Shown here in pieces: positions 40,514 to 49,261 of a DNA stretch of 64,000 bases. Position 1 is the first letter of the stretch, and every line of letters begins with the position of its first letter. The stretch covers positions 221,342 through 285,341 of the forward strand of contig NZ_SOFE01000022.1 of NCBI RefSeq assembly GCF_004402405.1, written 5' to 3'. Below the pieces are notes generated by a model. The model was given only the letters and a program-made list of their open reading frames with translations. It did not search any database and was not told where the DNA came from. The stretch comes from Cryobacterium levicorallinum. GTDB lineage: Bacteria; Actinomycetota; Actinomycetes; Actinomycetales; Microbacteriaceae. The translations under genes were made by a program, and so were the position numbers.

Positions 40514-41608
40514 ATGATTGATTTCTCCCCTCAGCTGGTGCAACTTCTCTCGCTTGACGGCGAGCGGATGCCCCGGCCCGACTTCGACCCGTGGGTCGAC
40601 GATCTTGACGGGCCGGCACTGCTGGCCCTGTACCGCGACATGGTCGTAGTGCGCCGGATCGACACCGAGGCGACCGCCCTGCAACGCCAGGGCGAACTCG
40701 GACTGTGGCCGCCGCTGCTCGGCCAGGAGGCTGCGCAGGTCGGGTCCGCTCGCGCCCTGCGCAGCGACGACTTCATCTTTCCGAGCTACCGGGAGAACGC
40801 CGTCGCCTACTGTCGCGGCGTCAACCTGACCGACATCGTCAAGGTCTGGCGCGGTAACGCCCAGTCCGGCTGGGACCCTTACACGGTCAATATGGCCACG
40901 CCGAACATCATCATCGGCGCGCAGACCCTGCACGCCACCGGGTGGGCGCTCGGCGCCCAGCGCGACGAAGTCGACTCGGTCGCCATCACCTACTTCGGCG
41001 ACGGCGCCACCAGCCAGGGCGACGTCAACGAGGCCATGGTTTTCGCCGCAAGCTTTCAGGCCCCGGTGGTTTTCTTCTGCCAGAACAACCAGTGGGCCAT
41101 CTCCGAACCGGTCGGGCTGCAAGCACACCGCAACATCGCCGATCGGGCACCGGGCTTCGGCATCCCGAGCCTGCGCATCGACGGCAACGACGTGATCGCG
41201 GTGATGGCGGCGACCAGGATCGCCCTCGACCGGGCCCGCACCGGCGGCGGCCCCACCTTCATTGAAGCGGTCACCTACCGCATGGGACCGCACACCACAG
41301 CGGATGACCCCACCCGTTACCGCGACCCGGCCGAACTCGCCGAATGGAAGACCCGCGATCCGCTGCTGCGGCTGCACCGGCTGCTGGAGCGGCTTGACGT
41401 GATCACCCCAGAGGTCGAAGCCGAGACCCAGGCCATCGCCGACCAGGTGGCTGCCGAACTACGCGCCGGCTGCATCGGCCTGGCCGACCCACAACCGCTG
41501 AGCGTGTTCGACCACGTGTACACCACCCCTAACGCGACCCTCGAGCGCCAGCGCACCGACTATGCCGGCTACCTCACGAGCTTCGGCACACCTGGAGAAG
41601 GACGATGA
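40514..41608 (+). CDS. bkdA: Branched-chain 2-oxoacid dehydrogenase E1 alpha
   Basis: Thiamine-diphosphate-dependent decarboxylase, alpha chain, 364 residues. The ThDP motif begins GDGATSQGDVNEAM and ends CQNNQWAIS; the phosphorylation-loop-like YRMGPHTTADDPTRY is present. Together with E1 beta and E2 it oxidises branched-chain 2-oxoacids (from leucine, valine, isoleucine) to acyl-CoA. Pyruvate specificity is possible but the adjoining Lrp-type regulator and leucine-degradation genes favour the branched-chain enzyme. GGAG precedes the start. Confidence 0.92.
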   Translation: MIDFSPQLVQLLSLDGERMPRPDFDPWVDDLDGPALLALYRDMVVVRRIDTEATALQRQGELGLWPPLLGQEAAQVGSARALRSDDFIFPSYRENAVAYCRGVNLTDIVKVWRGNAQSGWDPYTVNMATPNIIIGAQTLHATGWALGAQRDEVDSVAITYFGDGATSQGDVNEAMVFAASFQAPVVFFCQNNQWAISEPVGLQAHRNIADRAPGFGIPSLRIDGNDVIAVMAATRIALDRARTGGGPTFIEAVTYRMGPHTTADDPTRYRDPAELAEWKTRDPLLRLHRLLERLDVITPEVEAETQAIADQVAAELRAGCIGLADPQPLSVFDHVYTTPNATLERQRTDYAGYLTSFGTPGEGR

Positions 41609-42654
41609 CCATGACCACCCTGATGACCCCCGCCAGCTTGCCCGGCCTTGCTGCCCCGAAACCGGTCCCACTGACCGAGACCAAGACCCTCACCATGGGG
41701 AAGGCAATCAATGAGGGCCTGCGCCAGGCCATGCTCGACGACCCCAAGGTCGTGCTCCTCGGCGAGGACATCGGCGCCCTCGGCGGTGTCTTTCGGGTCA
41801 CGAGCGATCTGCTCGCCCAGTTCGGCGCCCGCCGGGTTATTGACACACCCCTGGCCGAATCCGCGATTATCGGCACCGCGGTCGGACTGGCCTACCGCGG
41901 CTACCGTCCGGTCTGCGAGATTCAGTTTGACGGTTTCATCTTTCCCGGCTTCGACCAGATCGTTAGCCAGGTCGCCAAGTTCCACTACCGCACCCAGGGG
42001 GCCGTGCGCATGCCCATCACCATTCGGGTGCCGTTCGGCGGCGGCATCGGCGCGGCCGAACACCACTCCGAATCACCGGAGGCCTACTTCACCCACACCT
42101 CCGGCCTGCGGGTGATCGCCGTCTCCAACGCTCAGGACGCCTACAGCCTCATCCGGCAGGCCATCGCGAGCGACGACCCGGTGCTCTACTTCGAGCCCAA
42201 GCGTCGCTACCACGTCAAGGGCGAGGTCGTTCCCGAGCTCGGCGCCCCGATGGAGCAGGCCGTCATCGTCACTCCGGGAACGGATGTCACGCTCCTCACC
42301 TATGGCGCGCTGGTGTCGACCGCGAAGGATGCGGCGCTCGCTGCGGCCGACGAGGGCGTGTCGATCGAGGTCATCGACCTGCGGTCGCTGTCCCCGGTGG
42401 ATTACGTGGTGGTGGAGGCATCCGTTCGCAAGACCGGGCGCTTGGTCGTGACCCACGAGGCGGCCCAGTCGGGTGGACTCGGCGGCGAGATCATCGCGAC
42501 CGTCACTGAACGCTGCTTCAGCTATCTGGAATCCGCCCCGGTGCGGGTGACCGGCTTCGACGTGCCGTATCCGCCGGCCAAGCTCGAAAGTCACCACCTG
42601 CCCGGCCTGGACCGCATTCTCGACGGCGTCGACCGGGCGATGGGGCGACGATGA
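41605..42654 (+). CDS. bkdB: Branched-chain 2-oxoacid dehydrogenase E1 beta
   Basis: Transketolase-like beta chain, 349 residues, forming the alpha2beta2 E1 with the preceding product. LLGEDIGALGGVFRVTSDLL, IDTPLAESAIIGTAVGLAYR and the C-terminal VTHEAAQSGGLGGEI are typical. It overlaps the E1 alpha stop by ATGA; a second ATG two codons on is an alternative start. Confidence 0.93.
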   Translation: MTMTTLMTPASLPGLAAPKPVPLTETKTLTMGKAINEGLRQAMLDDPKVVLLGEDIGALGGVFRVTSDLLAQFGARRVIDTPLAESAIIGTAVGLAYRGYRPVCEIQFDGFIFPGFDQIVSQVAKFHYRTQGAVRMPITIRVPFGGGIGAAEHHSESPEAYFTHTSGLRVIAVSNAQDAYSLIRQAIASDDPVLYFEPKRRYHVKGEVVPELGAPMEQAVIVTPGTDVTLLTYGALVSTAKDAALAAADEGVSIEVIDLRSLSPVDYVVVEASVRKTGRLVVTHEAAQSGGLGGEIIATVTERCFSYLESAPVRVTGFDVPYPPAKLESHHLPGLDRILDGVDRAMGRR

Positions 42655-44084
42655 TCAAGGTCTTCAAACTGCCCGACCTCGGTGAGGGGCTCACCGAATC
42701 AGAGATCGTCGCCTGGCTCGTGGCGCCGGGCGATGCGGTCACGCTCAACCAGCACATCGCCGACGTCGAAACGGCCAAGGCCGTGGTCGAACTGCCGAGC
42801 CCGTTCGCCGGTGTGGTGAGTGAGCTGCACTGTCCGGCCGGTGTGGTCGTGCACGTCGGCGAGCCGATCGTCAGCTTCGACGTGGGTGGCGACGCCGACA
42901 CCCCCGATACCGGTGCAACGGATGCTGCGGCCCCCGCCCAAGCCGAGAAGCGCGAGGCCAACCTGGTCGGCTACGGACCTGCCGTCGAGAGCGGCGGGCA
43001 CCCGCAGCGCCGGGCCCGGCCGGGTGACGGCGTGACGGTCTCAGCCGGCGGGCCCGCCGTTGCCGAGGCTGATGGTTCCGCTGGCGGTCAGGCCGCTGGC
43101 AACACGGCAGTGCCGGCTGCGTCCGTCGGCCGGGCAGCGGCAGCCCCCGGAACGTCTGCCGTCTCCGACCAGCCCGCCGCAGCATCCGTTGCAGACCGGC
43201 CGCGCTCGACCCCGCCGGTGCGCGCCCTGGCCCGCGATCTCGGTATCGACCTCACCACGGTCACCGGGACCGGGCGCGACGGCCTGATCACCAGAGATGA
43301 CGTGCGCGCCCACATCACCGAGTCGGTGCCGGCGACCGGTCTGCCCGTATCGACGCCCGACGGATCCGGGTCAGGAGAGTTCGAGCGTGAGACCCGTGCG
43401 CCGATCAAGAGCCTGCGCAAGCTCACGGCCAAGGCCATGGTGCAGAGCGCATTCACGGCACCGCACGTGACCGAATTCCTCACCATCGACGTCACGCCGA
43501 CCGTGGAACTGCTCGATTCCCTGCGCGCTGACCGGGCCTTTGCCGATGCCGGCATTGGAATCCTGACCGTGGTGGCCAAAGCACTCTGCCTCGCCGTTGG
43601 CCGCACGCCCGCGGTGAACACCCGGTGGGATGAATCGGCCGGCGAAATCGTTCAGTTCCACTACGTGAACCTCGGCATCGCCGCGGCCACCCCGCGTGGA
43701 CTGATGGTGCCGAACATCGTCGACGCCGACCGGCTCGACCTGCGCGGCCTCGCGGCGGCGCTCGCCGAACTGACGACGGCGGCCCGGGCTGGCACGACAG
43801 CCCCGGCGGCACTGTCCGGCGGCACGATCACGATCACGAACATTGGGGTGTTCGGCATCGATGCCGGAACGCCCATTTTGAACCCGGGGGAGGCGGCGAT
43901 CCTCGCGATGGGCGCCATTCGCTCGCGGCCCTGGGAGTATCGCGGTCAGATTGCGTTGCGCAAGGTGCTCACGCTCAGCCTGTCATTCGATCACCGTCTG
44001 GTCGATGGCGAGCAGGGCTCCCGCTTTCTCGCCGACATCGGCACCATCCTCGCCGACCCCGCTCGGGTTCTGACCATGGTCTAG
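42651..44084 (+). CDS. bkdC: 2-oxoacid dehydrogenase E2, dihydrolipoamide acyltransferase
   Basis: 477 residues. One lipoyl domain with lipoyl-lysine K43 (VETAKAVVELPSPFAG), an Ala/Gly-rich linker, a peripheral subunit-binding domain (PPVRALARDLGIDLTTVTGT) and a catalytic domain with SLSFDHRLVDGEQG (His and Asp of the acyltransferase). It passes the acyl group to CoA. Overlaps E1 beta by ATGA. The E3 gene is not in the window. No strong terminator follows; a weak GGCGC/GCGCC hairpin lies at 44113-44128. Confidence 0.94.
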   Translation: MIKVFKLPDLGEGLTESEIVAWLVAPGDAVTLNQHIADVETAKAVVELPSPFAGVVSELHCPAGVVVHVGEPIVSFDVGGDADTPDTGATDAAAPAQAEKREANLVGYGPAVESGGHPQRRARPGDGVTVSAGGPAVAEADGSAGGQAAGNTAVPAASVGRAAAAPGTSAVSDQPAAASVADRPRSTPPVRALARDLGIDLTTVTGTGRDGLITRDDVRAHITESVPATGLPVSTPDGSGSGEFERETRAPIKSLRKLTAKAMVQSAFTAPHVTEFLTIDVTPTVELLDSLRADRAFADAGIGILTVVAKALCLAVGRTPAVNTRWDESAGEIVQFHYVNLGIAAATPRGLMVPNIVDADRLDLRGLAAALAELTTAARAGTTAPAALSGGTITITNIGVFGIDAGTPILNPGEAAILAMGAIRSRPWEYRGQIALRKVLTLSLSFDHRLVDGEQGSRFLADIGTILADPARVLTMV

Positions 44085-44187
44085 CCCTCTCACAGCACGG
44101 CGGAGGTGCGGTGGCGCTGACAGGCGCCCTGGTCCGTTGATCCAGTTCTTGCACCAGCAGCGTCAACCGCTCTAATTCGCATGGATT

Positions 44188-44361
44188 TCACGTGTGCCAG
44201 GGCGGTTCGGGGCTGGGAGTGTTGGCCCGGTGGCTTTGTCCCGGGCGCCACGTCTGAGACGGGTCCCAGACCAGGGGGCCGCGTACTTGAGGCCGACCGT
44301 CTTTCATGCGAATTTTCCATCCACTGGTCTCAATCGTGTGGTGATGGAACCAACATAGGAG
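44188..44361 (-). other. In-frame continuation of the HNH gene behind a TGA
   Basis: After the TGA at 44362-44364 the same frame stays open for 57 codons to a TGA at 44188-44190. It encodes LLCWFHHHTIETSGWKIRMK and further family sequence (GRPQVRGPLVWDP), which is what normally follows the HNH half-motif of DUF222-type proteins. The stop therefore looks like a single codon change within an otherwise intact gene. Confidence 0.85.
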
Positions 44362-45801
44362 TCACCCGTTGTCGACGTTGGTCGGTCCGCCCTTTCCGGC
44401 CGGGAGTACGTGGTGGACTTCGGTCCAGCGGGCGGGGATGGTGCAGCCGGGGATGATGCAGCCTCCGTCGCGGGCGGCAATGGCGGCGCGCTGTTTGGGG
44501 GTGAAGCAGCGGACTTTGTCGCCGAGGTAGAGGACGTCGCCGTTGTCGCCGAGGTAGAGGACGTCGCCGTTGTCGCCGAAGATGATTTTTTGGGCGCCGC
44601 GGGAGCAGATCGTCTCTTTCACCCGGCGCATGCTGACGGGGGCTTCGACGCCGTCGATCCAGCCGACGCCGCGGCCTGCGTTGAGGTCGGTGGCGTTGAC
44701 GTGGATCATGACGATGGGGGCGGCGCCGCCCATGGTCGGGGTCTTGGGGTCGCGCGCGGCCGCCTGGAAGACGTCGCGGAAAATGTCGGCACGTTTCTCA
44801 CCCGCAGTGCGGCGGTCCCCGTCGAACCGGGTGTCCCCGCTGTACTGTTCAGAGCTGTACTGTTCAGAGCTGTATCGTTCGGCGCTGTATTGGTCGGCGC
44901 TGAAGCGTTCGGTGTTTCCGTCTGCCTCATCAATACCATCTAGTGTGGCGCCGTCGGTGCTGCCGTCGAGGGACTCGGTGGGCAGGAACATGGGGGTGCG
45001 TGACCTGGCCGACAGGCAGGTGTCGAAGAGGGTGTCCATGATGCCGCGCAGTTCGGGGGTGACGTCGGCCCGCAGCGGGTAGAGACCGTTGCGCAGCAGC
45101 CCGAACGTCAGGGTGCTCTTCGCCTCGGTCACGTCGTCGTTCGGGGCGGTGCCGTCGGGGTCGAGGCGGGCCTGCCATTCCATTGCCTGCGCGCGCAGCA
45201 CGTCGGGGGCGAAGCGGATGCCCGCGCCGGGCAGTCCGGCCGTCTCCGGGGTGATGGCACCAGTGGCGGTGGCGACGAGGGCGCGTTCAACTCGGTCGAG
45301 GTCGTCGGGCATGACTTTCCCCTCGAGGGCGGTGAGGGTGCTGACGATGATCTCGGCTGATTCCACGCTGAGTTCGCCGCTGCCCAGGCCGTCGGCGATG
45401 ACTGGGTACCGGGCGGGGATGGGCAGGCCGAGTGGGGTGAGTTCCACCGCGGTCTCACCGAGCTTGAGGCGCCGTTTGACCTCGCGGCCGGAGATGCCGG
45501 CGAGCTGGGTGATGAACTTGACCCGGTTGCGGCATCCGTTCTGGTAGGCCAGCGATCCGTTGCCGAGGTCGGTTTCGGCGCTCACGCCGATGTCGGTGGT
45601 AGCGCGTAGCCTGGCCCCATCCACCTTGCGGCCCAGCCCTCCCAATGCCGCGAGAACGGCAACGGCTTCGGCAACCTCGAGCTGACCAAACCGTACCGCG
45701 TCGACCACAGAAGCGAGCAACGCGCCGACCTGGGCAATGACCGAAACGCGGGACCCCTCTGGTACGGAGCCGGCTGCGGCGGGCGGGGCAGTGAGGGTCA
45801 T
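44362..45801 (-). CDS. DUF222/13E12-type HNH endonuclease, interrupted by in-frame stop
   Basis: 479 residues up to the stop; 537 if read through. DUF222 domain (about 20-300) and an HNH domain starting FTPKQRAAIAARDGGCIIPG and reaching EVHHVLPAGKGGPTNVDNG, where the stop cuts off the second zinc/His part (LCWFHH). The product as terminated lacks a complete HNH fold. I chose the ATG at 45801 with AAGGAGG ten bases upstream. DUF222/HNH genes are multicopy in many actinobacteria, sometimes within repeated 13E12-like elements; role unclear. The gene carries two tandem repeats. Confidence 0.85.
   Translation of the reverse strand: MTLTAPPAAAGSVPEGSRVSVIAQVGALLASVVDAVRFGQLEVAEAVAVLAALGGLGRKVDGARLRATTDIGVSAETDLGNGSLAYQNGCRNRVKFITQLAGISGREVKRRLKLGETAVELTPLGLPIPARYPVIADGLGSGELSVESAEIIVSTLTALEGKVMPDDLDRVERALVATATGAITPETAGLPGAGIRFAPDVLRAQAMEWQARLDPDGTAPNDDVTEAKSTLTFGLLRNGLYPLRADVTPELRGIMDTLFDTCLSARSRTPMFLPTESLDGSTDGATLDGIDEADGNTERFSADQYSAERYSSEQYSSEQYSGDTRFDGDRRTAGEKRADIFRDVFQAAARDPKTPTMGGAAPIVMIHVNATDLNAGRGVGWIDGVEAPVSMRRVKETICSRGAQKIIFGDNGDVLYLGDNGDVLYLGDKVRCFTPKQRAAIAARDGGCIIPGCTIPARWTEVHHVLPAGKGGPTNVDNG
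44521..44574. repeat. Perfect 27-bp tandem duplication in the HNH gene
   Basis: Two identical 27-base units, 44521-44547 and 44548-44574, encoding DNGDVLYLG twice just before the HNH motif. Perfect identity implies a recent event. Confidence 0.95.
44839..44913. repeat. Five 15-bp repeats in the HNH gene linker
   Basis: Units starting at 44839, 44854 (identical GCTGTACTGTTCAGA), 44869, 44884 and 44899 (diverged). They encode a Ser/Tyr/Glu-rich linker (YSSEQ repeats) between DUF222 and HNH domains, in frame. Confidence 0.85.
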
Positions 45802-46148
45802 GGCGTCGATGCCTCCTTCACCCACAATTATAGCCGAAATCAACCCCAAACGCGAGCAAATATCAGTAATTTGGTGACGTGAAATCAGAAATTAATTCGC
45901 ATTCGAGAGCGGTTGAACTGTTACTTCGGCCTTCCTGGAGCAACCGTTGCCCCGTTCTCGCGAGCTCAGGCAGACACACAACGCCGTAGTAACCGCGCAG
46001 GGCCGTGACGGCCTACTGCCGACCATCCGTCATGGCTTCGATTGCCGGGTCAGTAAGGGGTAGGCGGATCACCATCAAAGCTTGCGCAATCGGGTTTCAG
46101 TCGACGCGGGCAGTTGACCCGGGTGCGGTGGCGGAGGACAGTTGAGGC
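45802..46148. other. Gene-free interval
   Basis: About 350 bases between the HNH gene and the pterin dehydratase fusion. The first part (45830-45900) is AT-rich and probably holds the divergent promoters; I see no ORF with family features, no RNA gene and no clear repeat. Confidence 0.6.
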
Positions 46149-46811
46149 ATGAACGCTCATGGTGCACTCCTCGCCCCCTTCACGACGAAGAAGCAGTTGA
46201 CGGGCACCGCTTTTGTGCACCTCGACGGATTCCTGCACGCCGCTTTCCGCACCAAGGACTTCGCCTCCGCCCTGGAACTGGTCAACCGGGTCGGCGACGT
46301 GGCCGAGTCGATGAACCACCACCCCGACGTGCGCCTCGGCTACGGCAGCGTCTCACTCACCCTGACCTCGCACGATGCCGGGGGAGTCACCGCGCGTGAC
46401 CTAGAGCTCGCCGTGCGAGTTCAGCAGATCGCCGATACCCTCGGTGCCACTGCCCACGACCAACAGCCGACCCGCTACGACATCGCGATCGACTGTACCG
46501 ACGCGGATGCCGTGCGCCCATTCTGGCGGGTCGGCCTCGGCTATACCGAAGTCGCCGGCGACGACGGCATCGAACTCGTCGACCCGCGCGGCCTCGCCCC
46601 GAAGGTCTGGTTTCAGCACATGGAAATCGCCCGCACCGCCCGCAACCGCATCCACCTCGACGTCTACGTTCCGAGCGACGATGCCGAAGACCGGGTCGCG
46701 GCCGTACTAGAAGTCGGCGGCGTGCTGCTCACCGACGAACACGCGCCCGACTGGTGGGTACTCGCCGATGTCGAAGGCAACGAGCTCTGCGTCTGCACCG
46801 CCGCCTTCTAA
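46149..46811 (+). CDS. 4a-hydroxytetrahydrobiopterin dehydratase fused to a VOC domain
   Basis: 220 residues. Residues about 12-100 are a pterin-4a-carbinolamine dehydratase (FRTKDFASALELVNRVGDVA, MNHHPDVRLGYGSVSLTL with His57 and His58, GGVTARDLELA). Residues about 108-220 are a glyoxalase/VOC-type domain (RYDIAIDCTDADAVRPFW, IHLDVYVP, VLADVEGNELCVC). The fusion is found in actinobacteria. No aromatic amino acid hydroxylase is nearby, so the pterin recycling role is uncertain. Confidence 0.88.
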   Translation: MNAHGALLAPFTTKKQLTGTAFVHLDGFLHAAFRTKDFASALELVNRVGDVAESMNHHPDVRLGYGSVSLTLTSHDAGGVTARDLELAVRVQQIADTLGATAHDQQPTRYDIAIDCTDADAVRPFWRVGLGYTEVAGDDGIELVDPRGLAPKVWFQHMEIARTARNRIHLDVYVPSDDAEDRVAAVLEVGGVLLTDEHAPDWWVLADVEGNELCVCTAAF

Positions 46812-46940
46812 CGCCGCTTTCCGGCTGGTCTTGCGGTGTGGACTGCGTTCTGGTTCCGTAGGGCGCGACCGCCACGGGTCGCGATTCCGACCGCAGCCCG
46901 ATCCGTACGTCATTAACGAGGAATACTGCGCTCGGGATCG

Positions 46941-47540
46941 CTAGGCGCTCGGCAGGCCCAGAGCCGCGAGCGCCATCTCCTCAAGCAGGGCGCGCACGGC
47001 GGGCTGCGCCGAGGTGCGGGCGCTGTGTGGTGTTGAGTTCAGGAGCCCGAAGGTCGCATGGGCCCGAATGCGGAGCAGGGCTTCGTCACCCGAGGGGTGC
47101 ACGCGCTTCAGCACCTCCACCCAGAGTTCCACATACTCGCGCTGCAGCAGCCGCACCCGGTGGCGGTCGGCCTCGGCGAGGCTGTCCAGGTCGCGGTCCT
47201 GCACTCGGATCACATCGGGGTTGGACAGGGCGAAGTGCACGTGAAAGCGCACCAGCTCGCGCAGGGCGGCCGCGGCATCCGTTGTTTCGGAAACGACCGC
47301 ATGGCCGCCGGCCACGAGATCCTGGCTCACGTCGATGAGCAGCGCAGCGAGCACGGCCTGCTTGCCGCTGAAATGTCGGTAGACGGCGGGCCCGCTCACT
47401 CCGGCGGCAGCGCCGAGGTCTTCGATCGAGACCCCGTTGAATCCGGACTGGGAGAAGAGCGTGGCCGCGGCGCTGAGCAGGGCCGAACGACGGTCGGCTT
47501 TGGCCTGGCTGCGCGGCGTCGTTTCTATCGGGGCGCTCAT
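46941..47540 (-). CDS. TetR-family regulator of the acyl-CoA carboxylase operon
   Basis: 199 residues, N-terminal TetR DNA-binding domain (LLSAAATLFSQSGFNGVSIE, LGAAAGVSGPAVYRHFSGKQ) and a C-terminal TetR_C-type ligand domain. It is divergent from the carboxylase operon; the shared 107-base region holds two matching palindromes. TetR proteins in this place (LiuR/AcdR-like function) are repressors lifted by acyl-CoA intermediates; the ligand here is inferred. Confidence 0.9.
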   Translation of the reverse strand: MSAPIETTPRSQAKADRRSALLSAAATLFSQSGFNGVSIEDLGAAAGVSGPAVYRHFSGKQAVLAALLIDVSQDLVAGGHAVVSETTDAAAALRELVRFHVHFALSNPDVIRVQDRDLDSLAEADRHRVRLLQREYVELWVEVLKRVHPSGDEALLRIRAHATFGLLNSTPHSARTSAQPAVRALLEEMALAALGLPSA

Positions 47541-47563
47541 GCGAACCTTTCAACTAGACATTT

Positions 47564-47584
47564 CAGTTAATCCCGACTAACCTG
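47564..47584. promoter_or_regulatory. Imperfect TetR operator, copy 1
   Basis: CAGTTA-N8-TAACCTG, an imperfect copy of the palindrome next to it, 24 bases before the TetR start codon. The motif ATTTCAGTTA is repeated exactly at both sites, 26 bases apart. Confidence 0.6.
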
Positions 47585-47589
47585 AATTT

Positions 47590-47609
47590 CAGTTAGTAAT
47601 CACTAACTG
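47590..47609. promoter_or_regulatory. Perfect TetR operator, copy 2
   Basis: Perfect palindrome CAGTTAGT-AATC-ACTAACTG, 20 bases, 44 bases before the carboxylase start codon. Typical TetR operator geometry (TTAGT-N4-ACTAA). Confidence 0.75.
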
Positions 47610-47653
47610 TAGTTGATGCCGGGTGCTCCGGCCTCACCAATGGGAAGATGTCG

Positions 47654-49261
47654 ATGGAGACACTCGCGAGTCAGCTCGACTCCTCTGCTCAAGCCTTTGT
47701 CACCAATGACGCCGCCCAGCGGCAGCTCGTGACCGACCTGAAACAGCGCCTCGCCACTGCCGCGCTCGGCGGGCCGGAGAAGTCCCGGCAGCGTCACCTC
47801 GCCCGCGGCAAGCTGTTGCCGCGCGAGCGCATCGACCAACTGCTCGATACCGGCAGCCCGTTTCTCGAGATCGCGCCGCTCGCCGCGACCGGCCTGTACA
47901 ACGACGACAGCCCCGGCGCTGGCGTCATCGCCGGCATCGGGCTCGTGCACGGCCGCTACGTGCTCGTGATCTCCAACGACGCCACGGTCAAGGGCGGCAC
48001 CTACTACCCGATGACGGTGAAGAAGCACCTGCGAGCCCAGGAAATCGCCCTCGAGAACCGACTGCCCTGCATCTACCTCGTCGACTCCGGCGGCGCCTTT
48101 CTGCCGATGCAAGACGAGGTCTTCCCCGACCGCGACCACTTCGGCCGCATCTTCTACAACCAGGCACGGATGTCCGCGGCCAAGATCCCGCAGATTGCCG
48201 CGGTCATGGGATCCTGCACCGCCGGAGGCGCCTACGTTCCGGCGATGAGCGACGAGACCGTGATCGTGCGCAATCAAGGGACCATCTTCCTGGGCGGCCC
48301 GCCGCTCGTGAAGGCCGCGATCGGCGAGATCGTCACAGCGGAGGAGCTCGGCGGTGGCGACCTACATGCCCGCGTCTCCGGCGTCACCGACCACCTCGCC
48401 GAAAACGACGAGCACGCCCTGCAGATCGTGCGCGACATCGTCTCCACCCTGCCTCGCGTTCATGCCCCGGCGTGGCAGGTACTGCCCACCATTGACCCGG
48501 TCGCCGACGAGAGCGAACTCTACGGAGCCGTCCCGGTCGACGTGCAGGGCCAGTATGACGTGCACGAAGTCATCGCGCGCCTCGTCGACGGCAGCGAATT
48601 CCACGAATTCAAACGCGAGTACGCCACCACGCTGGTGACCGGGTTTGCGCACATCCACGGCCACCCGGTGGGCATCGTCGCCAACAACGGCATCCTGTTC
48701 GCTGACTCCGCGCTCAAGGGTGCCCACTTCATCGAGCTGTGCGACCAGCGCGGCATACCGCTGCTGTTTCTGCAGAACATCTCCGGGTTCATGGTCGGTA
48801 AGGACGCCGAGGCCGGCGGTATCGCCAAGCACGGCGCCAAAATGGTCACCGCCGTCGCCACCACCCGGGTGCCCAAGCTCACCGTCGTCATCGGTGGCTC
48901 CTTCGGCGCCGGCAACTATTCCATGTGCGGCCGGGCCTACTCGCCGCGCTTTCTCTGGATGTGGCCGGGCAGCCGCATCTCCGTGATGGGTGGCCCGCAG
49001 GCCTCCGCCGTGCTCGCGACCGTGAAGCGGGAGCAGATCGAGGGCGGCGGTGATGAGTGGTCGGCCGAGGCCGAGTCCGCGTTCAAGGACCCGATCCTGG
49101 CGAAGTACGAGACCCAGGGTAGCCCGTACTATTCCACCGCCCGGCTCTGGGACGACGGCGTCATCGACCCCGCCGACACCCGCATGGTGCTCGGGCTTGC
49201 CCTGGCCGTCTGCGCGACCGCGCCGCTCGGCGAGTCCGCCTTCGGCCTCTTCCGAATGTGA
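47654..49261 (+). CDS. Acyl-CoA carboxylase beta subunit (methylcrotonyl-CoA type)
   Basis: Carboxyltransferase subunit, 535 residues. [39 protein letters not shown] and [20 protein letters not shown] are characteristic of the 3-methylcrotonyl-CoA/geranyl-CoA branch (AccD1-like), which transfers CO2 from biotin to the acyl-CoA. Of two neighbouring ATGs, 47654 lies six bases after GGGAAG and is preferred over 47648. First gene of a five-gene operon under the TetR operators. Confidence 0.92.
   Translation: METLASQLDSSAQAFVTNDAAQRQLVTDLKQRLATAALGGPEKSRQRHLARGKLLPRERIDQLLDTGSPFLEIAPLAATGLYNDDSPGAGVIAGIGLVHGRYVLVISNDATVKGGTYYPMTVKKHLRAQEIALENRLPCIYLVDSGGAFLPMQDEVFPDRDHFGRIFYNQARMSAAKIPQIAAVMGSCTAGGAYVPAMSDETVIVRNQGTIFLGGPPLVKAAIGEIVTAEELGGGDLHARVSGVTDHLAENDEHALQIVRDIVSTLPRVHAPAWQVLPTIDPVADESELYGAVPVDVQGQYDVHEVIARLVDGSEFHEFKREYATTLVTGFAHIHGHPVGIVANNGILFADSALKGAHFIELCDQRGIPLLFLQNISGFMVGKDAEAGGIAKHGAKMVTAVATTRVPKLTVVIGGSFGAGNYSMCGRAYSPRFLWMWPGSRISVMGGPQASAVLATVKREQIEGGGDEWSAEAESAFKDPILAKYETQGSPYYSTARLWDDGVIDPADTRMVLGLALAVCATAPLGESAFGLFRM

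Noticed and set aside
44362..44364. Selenocysteine at the in-frame TGA of the HNH gene
   Set aside because: The family has a hydrophobic residue (usually Val) at this place, no redox role is known, and no SECIS-like hairpin or selenium gene was seen nearby.
45802..46148. Insertion-sequence remnant or small RNA gene next to the HNH gene
   Set aside because: AT-rich patch only; no inverted terminal repeats, transposase fragment or tRNA-like fold could be seen.
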